Source: Sinonovacula constricta
Taxonomy: Eukaryota > Mollusca > Bivalvia > Cardiida > Solecurtidae
Assembly: GCA_007844125.1 (NCBI GenBank)
Contig: CM017572.1
Coordinates: 46,151,396 to 46,215,395, forward strand
Direction of reading: 5' to 3'
Length of the DNA stretch: 64,000 nucleotides
Part shown: positions 13,235-26,097 of the stretch, in pieces
How the letters are laid out: every line of letters begins with the position of its first letter
Position numbering within the stretch: position 1 is the stretch's first letter
Made by a program: the position numbers and the translations under genes
The notes under the pieces: model-generated
Told to the model about the DNA's origin: nothing
Database searches by the model: none
The model's input: the letters and a program-made list of their open reading frames with translations, nothing else

Positions 13235-15475
13235 CCATATATATATATATAATACAAACAGTAATTACACACAGAGGGTTTTTCCTTTTACTAGTGATTT
13301 ACAACTACAGTATTACAAGCATATGGAAAAATCCGATATGTAATTATTGTTTTAGAGCAATTTCTTTAGCTGAAAAATAAGGAAAAGTAGCTTTTCGAAA
13401 AACACAACTTTTTTTTAATTCTTTGGTCTCTTAAATGAAACTATTTGTAACTATTCATGAAAATTAAAGAAAGGCTGTTGTTATTTATACAGGTCTTATG
13501 TTCAAAATTTCTTGCCCGCAAATTGTATAGTTTGCTACTTCTTCAAGATATCAAGTTTGTCGGAATAACGACAAGAAACCCTTTAACTGGATCCTCTATT
13601 AAGAAACGGTTGCATTTTGCGAGGAACGCATGTTATTGTATTGAAAATAAAAATTGTACTCGATGGCTTAGATTTGTTTTAGAACTAAGATCGTTTAAAT
13701 ATATTTAATCAAGCTGTAGTGTGTGTCTTTCTATGTTCGTGGATGCTATCAATACATTTAGGCCGTATGTGTCTCAAATAGGTTAGCCTCATCAGACGGG
13801 CGGAAAACAAAGTAAAATAAAGGAATCTTCAATTAGTGTCTATTAAATGGGTACGTGAAGTTAATTAAAGCTTATCTCTGGTACCATGCATTTAAATAAA
13901 TTATCGATTGACAACAGAACGATGTTTCTCATCTGGAAAAAGACATTAAAACTCTAGCAGACTCGCTGTTTTACTTCATCCAGTACTGTTTAAAAAGGTC
14001 TGTTTATATTAAAAAATATTGCTTAAACATATTCGATGACATTAAAAAACGTCAATTTATAAAAGAGCATACAATTGTAAATAAAATACATGAAGAAGAG
14101 AACCCTTGAATGACTTTCCAGTTGTCTGCTGACTATATCACTTCAAGTCTGCATATTTAATGTAGATGTTTATGCATTAAGACCGGCACAATGTTTAATT
14201 TCACTTTCAACATATCTTAAAGTTTTGCTTTGTATAGTTTCATGCGGCGCTCATTAGCTCATCTCGCTAACAAGCTTCTGTTTGGTCAGCTTTCTTTCAA
14301 TTGTATTCTCCTTTTGAACAGATCTGTACCAATAATATTATTATTACATGTTAGTTTGGCTGTTGTAATCCAACATGTTAATTTCAATTAGAATAAAACA
14401 AAAACTTGACATCAAGAATTGTTATTGCAATGTTGGGCGATTACTGCGCTATTGCCAATACAATGAGTTTGAGTCTAGACCATATACCAATTAACCAAAA
14501 TAACAGTAACTTTCTGCTTAAGATGGTGCAGGGTAATGTTGCAACATTCGAACACGTAAATCTCATTATAAAGTAGGTTATTTATTGGCCTGATGTTCAT
14601 ACACATATAAAAAGGTTACATACACTTTTACTGTACCTTTTCAAATTGATATACATGATGTTATAATTGTAGAACATTTTGTATTTCGTATTCATGATTA
14701 CAACAATGTTACCTGTGCAGGATGGTAGTCCTAAATAGTCTTCTCCTGAATCTGTTGTCCGTACCTTTTGACGTACATTGGAATTTGATTTACATTTAGA
14801 TATCCGAGGAACAAGAGGGTACAATAGTTTACAATTTCCTGTGGTAACTGTGTTCTTGATAAAATATTAATCTTATTACAGCACTTTTCAGACACAAGTG
14901 TACGTCATCTCATGCAGTGTTTTCTTTCAAAAAGATATGTTTACTTCTCTCTGATTAAATTTGAAAAACTTGGAAAGATTCAGAACAATCAGGATTAGAG
15001 CTCTGTAAGCCGGTATAAACACCCCAATATGCCAATGGAACAATGTGGTAACTGCTGGCTTGGCTCTTTTTATGTTATGTTTCGTCTTTGCTTTTTTTAA
15101 TTTTTGCATTTGACAGACATGTGAATTCTTTTGGGTTGTGTTTTTTTCAAATTACAATGTAAGATTCCGTACTCTCTGTAGGACCTTATCGTAGTTTCGT
15201 ATTCTATAACTCAAGTTTTATGCCATAACTGTCGTGTTACAAAAAAAGTTAGCGATAGAAGACTGCATGTTAAAACAGGAACAGTTTGATATGACGTGTC
15301 ATAAATTGAAAGACAGCAAAGTCAGTAAGATTTTCACTAACTATGTGCTTAAAATCTTGTCCTTTGAACTTCAGATGACTTTATATTCCTCTCAAATACA
15401 GTGTAATACAGTATCAACGAAAACATAGCACAGTGTTATAATTATTTTATATTAGATATTATTGCGTTTTTAATA
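13235..15475. other. AT-rich spacer
   Basis: A short (TA)n run lies at about 13238-13252. CTTTCTTTCAATTGTATTCTCCTTTT near 14.29 kb resembles 35.38 kb. The 83-codon frame at 13457-13708 and the 75-codon minus frame at 14597-14824 have no recognisable features. No gene is called. Confidence 0.45.
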
Positions 15476-15481
15476 TTTCAA

Positions 15482-15586
15482 TATCATTAACAAAATAAGA
15501 TCATATTGAAACAGTTAATGTATTTAATATTTTGCTATCATTAACAAAATAAGATCAAATTGAAACAGTTTAATGTTATTTTGTTT
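15482..15586. repeat. tandem duplication, two copies of 54 bp
   Basis: TATCATTAACAAAATAAGAT begins at 15482 and again at 15536. The copies continue with -CA-ATTGAAACAGTT-AATG, differing at a few bases. This is a simple local duplication in AT-rich DNA. Confidence 0.8.
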
Positions 15587-16294
15587 TGATTTTGAAGCAA
15601 TATAATCAAGTCTGAAGAATTTATCTCCAGTTATTCTTAAAAAGCAATTACTTCCTAAGAGCTTGCTTTTTATTTGCACAATAAACCGCTTTACATTTTA
15701 CAGATAATAACAACAAAACTGATAAATAATTATGGGCAATATTCATTCTAAGTGTTACATGTTCCTAACTTTAAACATGAATGAATATGAACCTAGTCAT
15801 CCACATTAAGGTATAATATTTAAGACACTGCGAAAGACTTTATTTCACTACACATGCCTTTAATATATGAGGTTAAAAATTGATGACTACCACCGTGTGG
15901 ACTCTCACATGAGATCCCATTGTCACCTCATCGTCGCGGCAAAAGTAATGTAACAATAAAACAACTAATGTCTTTGCGCTAAAATGATTACATTCATGCT
16001 TAGAAGATTTATCTACATAACAAACACCCTGCTTAAAAGTTGTAAGCTCACACTTATATAATTGTTACTGGTTTTTAAAAATAAACCACTAATTTAGTAT
16101 TTTACTTAAGCTGACTTATAGGCCTTCAAACGACATGCATAGATACACTAGAAATTGAATTAGAGAACGTGAATTGAAAAAGAAGAGAAGGCCACATGCA
16201 AAAACTTATAATCATCTTTTTCACTAATAATGTTATCACAATAACACATTTATTGCTATTGCATTAGACCCCGAGAATTTATTATTTTCCTGTA

Positions 16295-16530
16295 TATGAT
16301 TTTGTTCGCTTTCACGTTTAAACGAATTTTGTCATAAATATACAAATGTCGGTAAAACTGAAAAGATTACCTCAGAGACTTCAGTTGACTTTTAACACTC
16401 CGCCTTTCTTACACGCACATCATTTCACACTCACGCAATCAATGGTAAGGTATTTACAAGGAAAATAATTTCTTACTAATACCTACTATATACCCCTTCC
16501 AGTGTCTCTATTGATTATTGACATGATTGA
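16295..16530. repeat. segment B, copy 2
   Basis: Shared landmarks are CTCAGAGACTTCAGTTGACTTTT, ACACGCACATCATTTCACAC, TCACGCAATC and then GTGTCTCTATTGATTATTGA, in the same order as at 8.2 kb and 28.5 kb. Confidence 0.5.
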
Positions 16531-17039
16531 CATTAAAATTTTAAACAAGGGCTGAAAAAACCTTAAGTCTTTCTTGATACATAATCGCGTAACTAATTAA
16601 TTCATTTATCTTTATCCAAATATTTTCTTGGCAACAATTGTGCACCTTTTCTTCATGTATGTGATCGTTAAGGAAGTCAAAGCTATATCAAATCTGATGC
16701 TAGGAAGTTTATTATTAGTTTTACTAAAACGAATTTAATCTCTGGTTATGACATAAATCAATAGAATGCAATCATAACATAATGGAAAGGCATAACGTTT
16801 GAATTATATATTTATCGAATAATTATGTAAAACGAATTCCCGTCCGATTTAAATACAATAACTGATTCTTTTCTGTGATTGACAGATAATCACGTTCAAT
16901 CTGATATTCATTTGTGTGGGTTTCTCTTCCTTGTAGCAGAAAACGGAAGCCTTCAGGCGTAAAGATCATATTTGAATTGTGTGAATAAGTATGAATGTTT
17001 TCCAAAATGGCTAAGGACTGTCGTGCCTTTTGATTGAAT

Positions 17040-17390
17040 ATTACATGGAAAGTTGATCGGTTTGTATGGTGGGGGTGGGGTGTATACGCAATTACCAGAT
17101 GAGCCTTTTAAAGCTGGATTTGGTTATCGCTTTGTTAGCAAATGGCTGAAAATTTACCCGAAAAAACAGGTTTCCATGTTTCATGTGTAGTTAACATTAC
17201 GTCCACTGGCTAGCCCACCAATACTGCCAGCTCAGTATGCGATCACCATAACATGTTAGTTAATCTGTCAGTTGCCTTTTATCCCCCTCTCTTGATTGAA
17301 TTCAAATCGCTAATGCAGTGGCCTTCCTTGTCGGCTTTCCTTTCTTAAGTTACACTGGCATAGCACCGCAGCAACTGTAACCGTTAGCGT
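17040..17390. repeat. segment C, copy 2
   Basis: The right half aligns with copies at 9.5 kb and 29.4 kb through CTAGCCCACCAATACTGCCA, CAGTTGCCTTTTATCC, GCAGTGGCCTTCCTT and TTAAGTTACACTGGCATA. The left half is strongly diverged. Confidence 0.45.
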
Positions 17391-18044
17391 GAATGATCAT
17401 CATTGAAAATGATCTCAGTTGTTTTGTACCTCTGAGCTATGTTTTGTTGTTACTTTTACTAATGGCTTTTATCACGTTATATACTTATTTTAGATGCTAT
17501 ACAACAGCGTTCTTCCAATCATAGATTAACTTATTCATTTCGATTACTATACCATTATTTAAAATAACAGATATTTAACAATATGCATATTAGTAAGAAT
17601 AAACTTCACAAAAAGATGATCAAATTAAATGACCCCACTGATGTACCAGTTATAAGAGGAATGGTTGCTATTATCCTGCTTGCCTGTCATGCCTTCTAAC
17701 ATTACAGGAACAAATACTTTGTTGTGTGCCATTCACACCACTGGAACTAGAGTCTGTTTTACCTTATCATTTGATTGGCTTTCCTATCAGTGGAAATAAA
17801 TTAAAAATATGTTGTTGTTTTTTGTTAGCACATTTTAAATAGGACCGAGGTAACAGGTTAAAAGGGAGCATATGTGTTAGCTCATTCAATGAATGGAGCT
17901 AGTTTCATTAATAGTTTGATAATGAAATATATACGATTTTGTGTTTCAAATAATTTCTCTGGTTAACGTGGTTAATACTTGAATACCTACAGTTTCAAAC
18001 AGGTAGAGTTTATTTTAAAGTAAATATACTGTTATTGTCATGTT

Positions 18045-18140
18045 ATATTTCCCATAGGTCCGACTGAGGTGCTTAACCGGTTTACAGAGAGCTCTAATAA
18101 AGTACTTCCTGTTTTTTTCTAAAACATAAACCATAAACAG
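18045..18140 (+). repeat. dispersed repeat F, copy 2 (partial)
   Basis: Only the right part of F is recognisable: AGGTCCGACTGAGGTGCTTAACCGG, then TTTACAGAGAGCTC and ACTTCCT followed by a T-rich stretch. The GGAACGGTCAGTCGG core has been lost or mutated. Confidence 0.45.
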
Positions 18141-18329
18141 AGTAGGACACAAAAAATGACCTTTGAAAAAACAAACAAACGGAAATGTCCACGTAGTATT
18201 TGGATGAGGAGCAAGTTTAATTTTCTTAGAACAGCTAAGCAAAATGCTACATTTTCATAGAAAATATTTACTTAAATCAGAGTTAAGCCACACAAGAAGA
18301 GAAGTTTAAATAATGGTACAAGCAAATTA

Positions 18330-18365
18330 CACGCACACACACGCACGAACGCACGCACGCACATT
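18330..18365. repeat. (CACG/CACA)n microsatellite
   Basis: A short run of ACACACAC and GCACGCACGCAC units, interrupted once by GAAC. Confidence 0.85.
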
Positions 18366-18939
18366 GAGCTGACACCGTCTCGTCCTAGTATGTAAATATA
18401 TTGAGATCTTTTCAGTGATATAAAGTTTACAATTCAGTCATTTCTTTGCGTAGGTAAGTTTGATTTAAGGATGGACTCGAAAACTTGGAATAAACTTTAT
18501 AAACAGTTGCAGACACATTATTTTTCCATATCCATTGACATGTGTGTCGAATTAACCGAGCGATAACCCAATACTACGATTGTCTAAAGAAAAAACTATA
18601 TACACTTTGCATATTAGATAAAAGATATTCTTTCGTGGAGGTCTCAAGAGCTTACATGGGAAAGACACATATGCGTAAGCTAAGACAAAAATGCTATAAA
18701 TTTCGGTCAAAAAACACTGTTCTTAAAAATATTTGTGATTGTGATTATTTTGGCTGAAATAAGTTGTAATCCTATGCCTTTAATTGGTTGGCATTTGCAA
18801 ATGATAATAAGGCCCACAGTGACACGTGTTTACGTCAAAAGTACCAAAAAGGAAGTTAAAAAATCTATGTTTTCGAAATGTTGTGATTGACTTCACATAA
18901 GTTCAATGTAAGAATATAAAACTATTTAATTGAAAACAT

Positions 18940-19110
18940 ATCACGCGGAGACACCTCTAACCCGAGCTCATTTGCATCTTTTGTTAATTTCGATGAAATG
19001 CGAGCTAACCAGGTAAAAATAAACATATATCTTCTAAAAAGCATTTCGAAATTAATATACTTAAATGAGCATGTGCATAAATGCAAGACTGATATTGGCC
19101 CAGTATAACT
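18940..19110. repeat. segment E, copy 2
   Basis: Matches 12.49-12.65 kb (GCAAGACTGATATTGGCCCAGT). It lies 0.15 kb upstream of segment D copy 3, as in the 12.5-13.2 kb block. Confidence 0.45.
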
Positions 19111-19249
19111 TCATTTCATTTGTATTGAATTCTTTAAACAGACATTTTACTTGCGTTTGTTCGGTTTAAAGACTGCACGATTGTCCTCCCTCGATGAACA
19201 GATACATCAATATTTCCTAACTATGCAGCTGTGTGTTACTGATGTATTG

Positions 19250-19440
19250 ATACTGTTCAGGTGCGGTTAATTCGTTGCTGTGAACTTATGAAGAATGTTC
19301 GGTGCCTGCCTGTATTGTATTTTCTTTTTTTGCACTGGGGAAACGTACAGATGAACAATGCTAAGCACTATGTTGTAAGTTCCCACGATATCTTGGAGAC
19401 ACCGAGGAGTGGTAAGGATGGCCATCACAGACACGCCAAC
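19250..19440. repeat. segment D, copy 3
   Basis: GATACTGTTCAGG through GCTGTGAACTTATGAAGAA and CTGTATTGTATTTTCTT-GCA-CTGGGGAAA align with 13.03-13.15 kb. The 88-codon plus-strand frame here is not kept in copies 1 and 2. Confidence 0.45.
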
Positions 19441-20039
19441 CCTCTTCAAGAACATTATTTTAGTGAGTGTTTACAAGTCAATTGTGTATCTATAAATTGT
19501 ATGCAAATTGTTGAATGTTTGAATTAATGAAGATCCTTATATTGCAAAAATTCTGGACAAATATGTTATCTTTGGATAACAGAACCAGCTTATTAAAGTA
19601 CATTTCTTCTCTTCAGCAGCTTTATTCTCTTTATGTTACAGATTCGTTCAACATTAACATAGAAAGACACAACTCATATACTTGTGATATATAATGTGAT
19701 ACTATTATGAAAAGAAATCTTGCGACTGTTTGAATAATTGTCAATCGACACATGGTTTTCGATAGTCAACTTTGTTGTCACTTACCAAACAGCTTTAAAT
19801 GAAAATAAGTTCGCTTTTTTAAATTTTAATTTGTACTCCGACGACCTCCAACCCTGTGGGTGGGCGTTGGGAGGGTATTGATCGCAAGTACTCACACGAC
19901 ACAGTACGCAGGTAAATTTTAAAATGAAGTTTCTCTAAATTTACTGAAACGGTAGTGGTGTAATGGAGGCGAATAGCCCATAAATTAAGTTTAAGTTTGA
20001 ACGTTACCAACCAATAACACACACAAACTAGTACATTAA

Positions 20040-20085
20040 CTTAAAAACAACAACAAAAAACAACCACAGCACAACAACATAACAT
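20040..20085. repeat. CAA-rich low-complexity tract
   Basis: Short AACAAC and ACAACAAC runs, similar in style to the tract at 11.3 kb. Confidence 0.7.
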
Positions 20086-20299
20086 CACGAAAGGAAATTC
20101 GTTCAAAAGCAGATCGCCAAGAATATCAAAGTATGGGTCAAGGTCATGAACTGATTGTCAGTTGGGATCTGACTTGGTCATAACTTAGTCAGGTACATTG
20201 TCTCGGTCAGTATCTCAATACCACTTGGAAGGTTTTGCCTGATTCTACGGTGTAAATTCACATAAAAGCAACTCAATACCGGAGTTAATGAAAAATCGT

Positions 20300-20590
20300 C
20301 TTTCTTGAATGTTGGAAGAAAGTGGAACGTTGGAGTATTAAAATAATATCTGTTTCATCAGTCAAAGCAATCGAATGAATATTAACTAGGCCATTAGAAT
20401 CTTTGCGGAAACCATTTCTCATTCAATGTCCTTTGACTGCATTTACTTAAATGTCAATATGAGGGCATTTCAAGCACAATCTGCATTAGAAAGTTCCTTA
20501 GGCCATTTCTTACCGTAACACAATTTGATTCAGACCTCAGCAAATTCGACAATAATCGTTTCTATTAATTACAAATTGGACGCAGCAATT
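20300..20590. repeat. segment A, copy 2
   Basis: GGAAGAAAGTGGAAC, CATCAGTCAAAGCAATCGAAT, GGAAACCATTTCTCATTCAATGTCC, GGGCATTTCAAGCAC and CAGACCTCAGCAAATTCG align in order with 6.62-6.9 kb. The second half also aligns with 27.25-27.4 kb. Confidence 0.55.
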
Positions 20591-20599
20591 GTATGTGCC

Positions 20600-23340
20600 A
20601 AAGTAAACTACATTACACAAATTAGAGCAAAACTAATCAAGATTGCGTTTTAGAAAACAAGAAGTCCTTTACGCATCACTAAAATGTATGTTATGTCAAT
20701 CGAATGGTGTAATGTTAATAAGCGTTTCGATGTGGTGTACATGTACACAAGTTTCTACATTGTATCCACGGTGTTATTCAATTCGGAATGGACTTTCATA
20801 ACTAATAAATGCGCAATTAAAATACGCAAGTTTTTTTTTTAAAAAACTGAAAAATATGTCCTGCATTAAACTATTTTTCTTCGTGAATCAATTAAAATTG
20901 AGAGAAAATAATTTAAACAAAAGTATTGGATAATCAATATTCACTTCACCACACCAAAATAGTATCATCCGTAAACATCATAAATTTTCTCGTTTTGCTC
21001 AATTTAAAGAAATTATCAAGAGTTGATTTTCTTTAATACAATTTTTTTATATATATCGTTTTCCCGAATTCACAGCAGTTGCATTAAATAACTGCTTATC
21101 GATTATCTGATCATAATAAAATAATGCAAATCTAAACTGACTGAACACAACAATTGCCAGATCAAAACTTATTCAGATCATCTATCATCAAGAAATGTAT
21201 TCACATTACTGTAGAAATTCTATTGGTATGTTCAAAAAGTGGATTACACATTTCGTGTTGCTTCTTTCGACTTGAAGGACTATGCGTGTAAAAGATAAAC
21301 AAAGTACTATATTAGTGAGGTAAAAACGAATGATGATAATTCAAACAACTAATTTTGTATGATGAGAAAGGTTGTTAAAATGACATTAGTTGTCTTCAAT
21401 CTGGCGATGGCAGTTTAATGTTTTCTCTAAAACGAACAGATCGATAATCATAAACACGCACGATAACAACCGTAATCGATGTACTGAATTTCAGTTATGT
21501 TGCGTTTTAAATCTTAGGTTTAAAATATTAAAATGCCAGATAAAGTTTAAACACTTTTCAAAAACTGACCCAGATAATACACTATTTGAGCCTCACGAGC
21601 TAGCCATTCGAAAGTACAACAGCCCCTCCACTAAAAAACGTCTGTCCTGTGCTAATTAAAGGCCAAATACCGAACATTAATGTTTAATGGAAATCGATTT
21701 ATCGAACTCCATTGTCAGTTGTAAGTAAGAGATAACACTTACTTTATAATTTAAGGACAGATCTTGGTCACTTTAGCACTTCTACCCTGTTACTGCTGCC
21801 TCTATGGAGTTTTGATGATAGCTTACCCCTGTGCCAATAAAACATCAACCCTTGCACTAATTTGTTCAGGAGATAGCGTTTAGAAGCACACTTCCCAGTC
21901 AATATATCACCATAAATAGTGTCATTATGTCAGTTTATTAATTTGCCTTCATCACAATCTTTATGCCTTTTATAAAACAACTTTGTTGCCTTATCACCAA
22001 ACTTAAACGCAAGTACACTTTGCGTCCTGAATGCAATTTTATAACCACATATCACCACTTACAAAATTACCACATGACTTAAAAAAACTGAAATCGTTTG
22101 CCTTTTATCAAAATTCTTGAGACATTTGAATGCAAAATAAAGTTGATAATTTTTTTTTATGAACAGTGAAAAGTTTTACTAATATTTACTATTAGAATTA
22201 TTATACAATACAATAATAAATGATGGAAGGATTTTAAAATATATAAAAACACAATCTCATTAACATGTAAATATCAAATCAAATCTAGATGTGATAGATA
22301 AAATAATTTTTACCCTTAATGAATATGCTATTACCTTTAAACTCTAAAAATCATTTTCGAATAATTGGCCCTGAAGATTTTAACCATTCAGAAGACAGGT
22401 TAAATACCGGCTTGACATATTGTATGTCATCTATTATATATGACTGGAAGCCTAACCGATACAAGCGTTTATTTATGTCTAGTCTTTAGTTTTTGTTATT
22501 TTTGGAACTTTATTAGAATGCAAGTCTGCAAAATACAAATTATAATGTAAGTATAAGTGTATATTTGTATTCATTACATGTTCTGATCATATATGAAACA
22601 GCATCGGAAAGGCAGACTGCATGTTATTAAACATCTTTACACAACAAATAGAAGGTAACATGAGGATAGTTATATGTACACTTATACGTAATAAGAATGA
22701 GAACATTTTTACACAGAAACTATCGTTTACTCGCCACAAGCAAACGCCCCATAGTGTCTGAATCATTCTAATTTAAGAATGTAATTTAAACGTGCTTTGC
22801 GTCATTATTTGATTGGTTTACTACTCTTTGCACATAACGGGGATTTGAGCTTTTGGGCACGTTTTAATTTTAAGTAAATACTGGAAAGTTCCAGTTATAC
22901 CAGTGCATATTGTAGATAGTATGGTCAAGAGAAATCGATTGTGAATATCCAAAAACTTCATAGGACCAGTGTTTGCATGTTTAAGTAAGTTAATGCTTAC
23001 AATACTTTGTCTTTATTTGTGATGAGAACGGTAGGCAGCTGTCTGACTTATGATGTTGAGGATTTCTTTTAATAAAAAGAAACATTGATTAAAGCACATA
23101 CCTTTACAAATTCTGACACTTGTTTGAGACCTCCTTTGAACTGCTCATTACAGCATCCATGGCACCATTAATAATAGGGTCACCGATGGATAATCAGCCA
23201 TTTTGCATTCGGGTCATGCACAATTAGGGATTTAATCACACATTTTTCTAATGATTAAGAAAAAGGTATTAGTGAATCAGATCAAATATAAAATAGTGAT
23301 TGTTTTTACAATGAACAAATCTTAATTGAGGTAAGTCATA
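20600..23340. other. AT-rich spacer
   Basis: No gene is recognised. The 89-codon frame at 21390-21659 is unremarkable. If the 6-7 kb periodicity holds, further eroded B and C segments would be expected about here, but I could not align any. Confidence 0.45.
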
Positions 23341-23350
23341 ATTCTGGTTA

Positions 23351-23665
23351 TTGTTTGTATGTTTGTTGGGTTTATCACCCTAACAACATTATTTCAGTTA
23401 TCTGGAGTAGGTGTCCACTTGAAGCAGATAAAGTGCTGCCTTCACTGTATATAGCATGCCGTAAACACCTGACATGATACCACACCAAGTCCACATTATC
23501 CTGACACCAGGACAACCACTCGCGGAACTACTATTATATTGGCTTGAGCGTTAGCAAGGGAAGTTTACCACTACCATTTAAAGACTTTGGCATGTTGCGG
23601 TCCGGGATCGACCCGGGGCCTCCCGTACCTGGAGCCGACGCTTTACCGATTGCGCTACCAGGCCC
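23351..23665 (-). mobile_element. tRNA-derived SINE, copy 1
   Basis: On the minus strand it has a tRNA-like head with an A-box region (TGGTAGCGCAATCGGTAAAG) and a GGGTCGATCCCGG B-box region that lacks one T of the GGTTCGANNCC consensus. A body follows (CAGGTGTTTACGGCATGC, GCTTCAAGTGGACACC, CAGATAACTGAAATAATGTT), then a tail GATAAACCCAACAAACATAC. It is the same family as 42.11 kb and 54.55 kb. The 85-codon plus-strand frame across it is a by-product. The damaged B box suggests this copy no longer promotes transcription well. Confidence 0.9.
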
Positions 23666-23669
23666 AGTA

Positions 23670-25695
23670 GTACAGCTTAATTCAGTAAATTATCTTTACA
23701 GTATTTCTCCGTATAATATTAAAAAAGCAGAAAAAAGACTGGCTGCATCTTTTCTTTGCTGTACACAAAGTACAGGCAATAGTCAATATTCAAAGTCGTA
23801 ATGATGCGAATGCCAGTGTCGTAAAACTAATTTCTGCATTGGTTAGATTTTCATTTCTTGCCTTGATTTGATAGAAATCATTTCTAAACGCTGTTTACCG
23901 GTGTACGGTTGGGACTTATTTTCTTCGACCTTATCAACGTATATAGTGTTACGTTTAAGTTGTATACGTTTGATAGTTTAAAATATCGCCTTACATAAGT
24001 GAAATGTTTCTGACGCGTTCAAAGCTGAGAGTTACTATTAAATATATACATCTAAAAAGTAGTAAATGTAAATGGATTCTTAAAGTGTGTGGTTATTAAA
24101 ATGTGTTTTATTTAAAGCTCAAAGCTAGTTCTGAACGCGGCGCTGATGTTATTATTTCATATAAGAGAAATACATTCTATATTCCAAAATATAGATATGA
24201 AGCCCAAGAGTGTCTTATTGAACACAAATACATTCTGTAAAAATATTACAATGCAAACATTAATATGAACGAATTAAAATTCAGCGTTCATAGACTTTGT
24301 ATAAATACAATTTCAATGCGGTTAAGTGAAATGCGTCTTCAGTAGAGATTCTTGCCTTATTACAAACATCGTTTAACTGCGCTGTTTTTTCCTAGTTAAC
24401 GGGACTCACCTTCTTACACAAGGACAACACACTAACAAACAAACATTCATTAAACTGTGAAAATGGTGCAAATTCTGATTACGCCTGCATTCTCTCACAC
24501 TTATCATCTCTGGTAATGTTTCCGTAGATAAGTGTAATGGCATTTTAGTTCTACGAAATGAAGTTAAGACTTTCTAAATACATTATCCTGTTAAAATTTA
24601 ACCGTTTATTACAGAAATTAAAAAGAGATGTCTTGGCGTTCGGAGCAGAAATAATATTGATCTTGAATTTTAAAATAATTAAAATAAATTTAAGACCGCA
24701 AAGTGAATGTTTTCTAATCTCTGCAACCTTGTAAACATTTACTTTATTTTTCCATTAGTCATCAACGTGTTTACTATTGCCATATATTATCCAAACCTGT
24801 TGAGTAAGCGATGCATAGAAGCGGAATTCATGGCACCCGCCGTTTTAATTATTGACATCCTAAAATCACACAAAAAAAAAAAATATTGATTCAAAGAAAT
24901 AAAGAACCGAAATCCGTTTGATTCATACTTCTACTTACACTCTCAGGATTCATTATGGCAATAGGAAGAACCATTTATCCCATGTTTCAAGCTACTTGTA
25001 TATTTATATGATTGCAACATTGCGTGAAAAATGCATAACTGAATTTACTTTAATCATATATGCTTGAAATATTTAAAGCAAAGTGACGTGTAAACAAAAT
25101 ATAGAGCAATATAGCGAAAATGTTATCAAGTTAGGTAAATGATTAGTGATTCCGATAGCTAAATACATGTGCCATGAATTTTAATTGAAAATTAAGCTAA
25201 ACAGCGCATTAAACTACCTACACTCTTTCCTTATTAAGAAACATAATTATAGTGCTTTTTTCCATTAGTTGATTGCATTAGATGAAAACAATTATTTCGT
25301 GAAGAAAATTGTACCTTGTTTTTAAACCCAGATTATTGCTATTTGCAACACGGATTATTCTTTGGATAATTATATTAAATAATAAATCAACAACAATAAA
25401 AACCTTTAATAACTAATGTTAAACTACATAACGTTTTTGTAATTGATGTATTTAGTGTAAAGCCCTCTTTTTCAAATGTGGAAAAAGAACATTGATTTAG
25501 GCTTAGCAGTTCGAGGAGCTAATTCTCCACCCTTCTAGAATTAACATACAAAAAATTCTCCTTATTATGGACTTTTATCATTTCAAAATGATGAATATAG
25601 CACATTACTTTTACTCTCATGTGCAGCAGTACCAAATGTTTGCTATTATAATATAACCTTCTGTAGTTTTGGAGTTGAGACTTTTGGTCTGTAAC
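23670..25695. other. AT-rich spacer
   Basis: No gene, array or inverted repeat is recognised. Confidence 0.5.
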
Positions 25696-25699
25696 ATCG

Positions 25700-26030
25700 T
25701 TTTAAATAAAGACATACAAGCCATTGTGTTAACCACATATCTGTAACAGACACTCTACATTATGCATGAGTAACAAACACATATGAACATGATATGAGAG
25801 AGACAGAAAAGAACAGACATAGGTAACAGAGATACATATAGAGATACATATAGAGATACATAAAGAGATACATAAAGAGATACATATAGAGATACATATA
25901 GAGATACATAAGAGTCTAAGGAAGACATGTGTGACATTTCATAATTCAAACCATTACATGTTATGACACTAGTCGTTTTAAATAAGACGGACAAACAGAT
26001 GGTGTTAACCGTACTGGTGTAATTGATGTT
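25700..26030. repeat. imperfect direct repeat flanking a minisatellite
   Basis: CGTTTTAAATAAAGACATAC-AAGCC-TTGTGTTAACC at about 25.70-25.74 kb is repeated as CGTTTTAAATAAGACGGACAAACAGATGGTGTTAACC at about 25.97-26.01 kb. The copies are about 275 bp apart on either side of the 12-bp array. Confidence 0.55.
25829..25912. repeat. 12-bp minisatellite, about 7 units
   Basis: Units of GAGATACATATA (two read GAGATACATAAA). On the minus strand this gives a VSLY repeat inside a 105-codon open frame. Because 12 is a multiple of three the frame stays open automatically, so I do not treat it as coding. Confidence 0.95.
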
Positions 26031-26097
26031 CTGCGCATGCGTATCGGTGCGAATGTGAAAGGTTCTGCGCATGCGTATCGGCGAGAATGTGAGAAGT
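26029..26097. promoter_or_regulatory. tandem NRF1-like sites
   Basis: A 34-bp unit occurs twice, each with TTCTGCGCATGCGTATCGG. The palindromic core TGCGCATGCG (26032-26041 and 26066-26075) fits the NRF1 consensus YGCGCAYGCGCR except for its last bases. CpG-containing motifs like this are rare in the surrounding AT-rich DNA. No exon is recognised nearby, and a chance duplication remains possible. Confidence 0.3.

Noticed and set aside
25755..26072. 105-codon minus frame with VSLY repeats
   Set aside because: The repeat part is the 12-bp minisatellite and the rest shows no recognisable domain.
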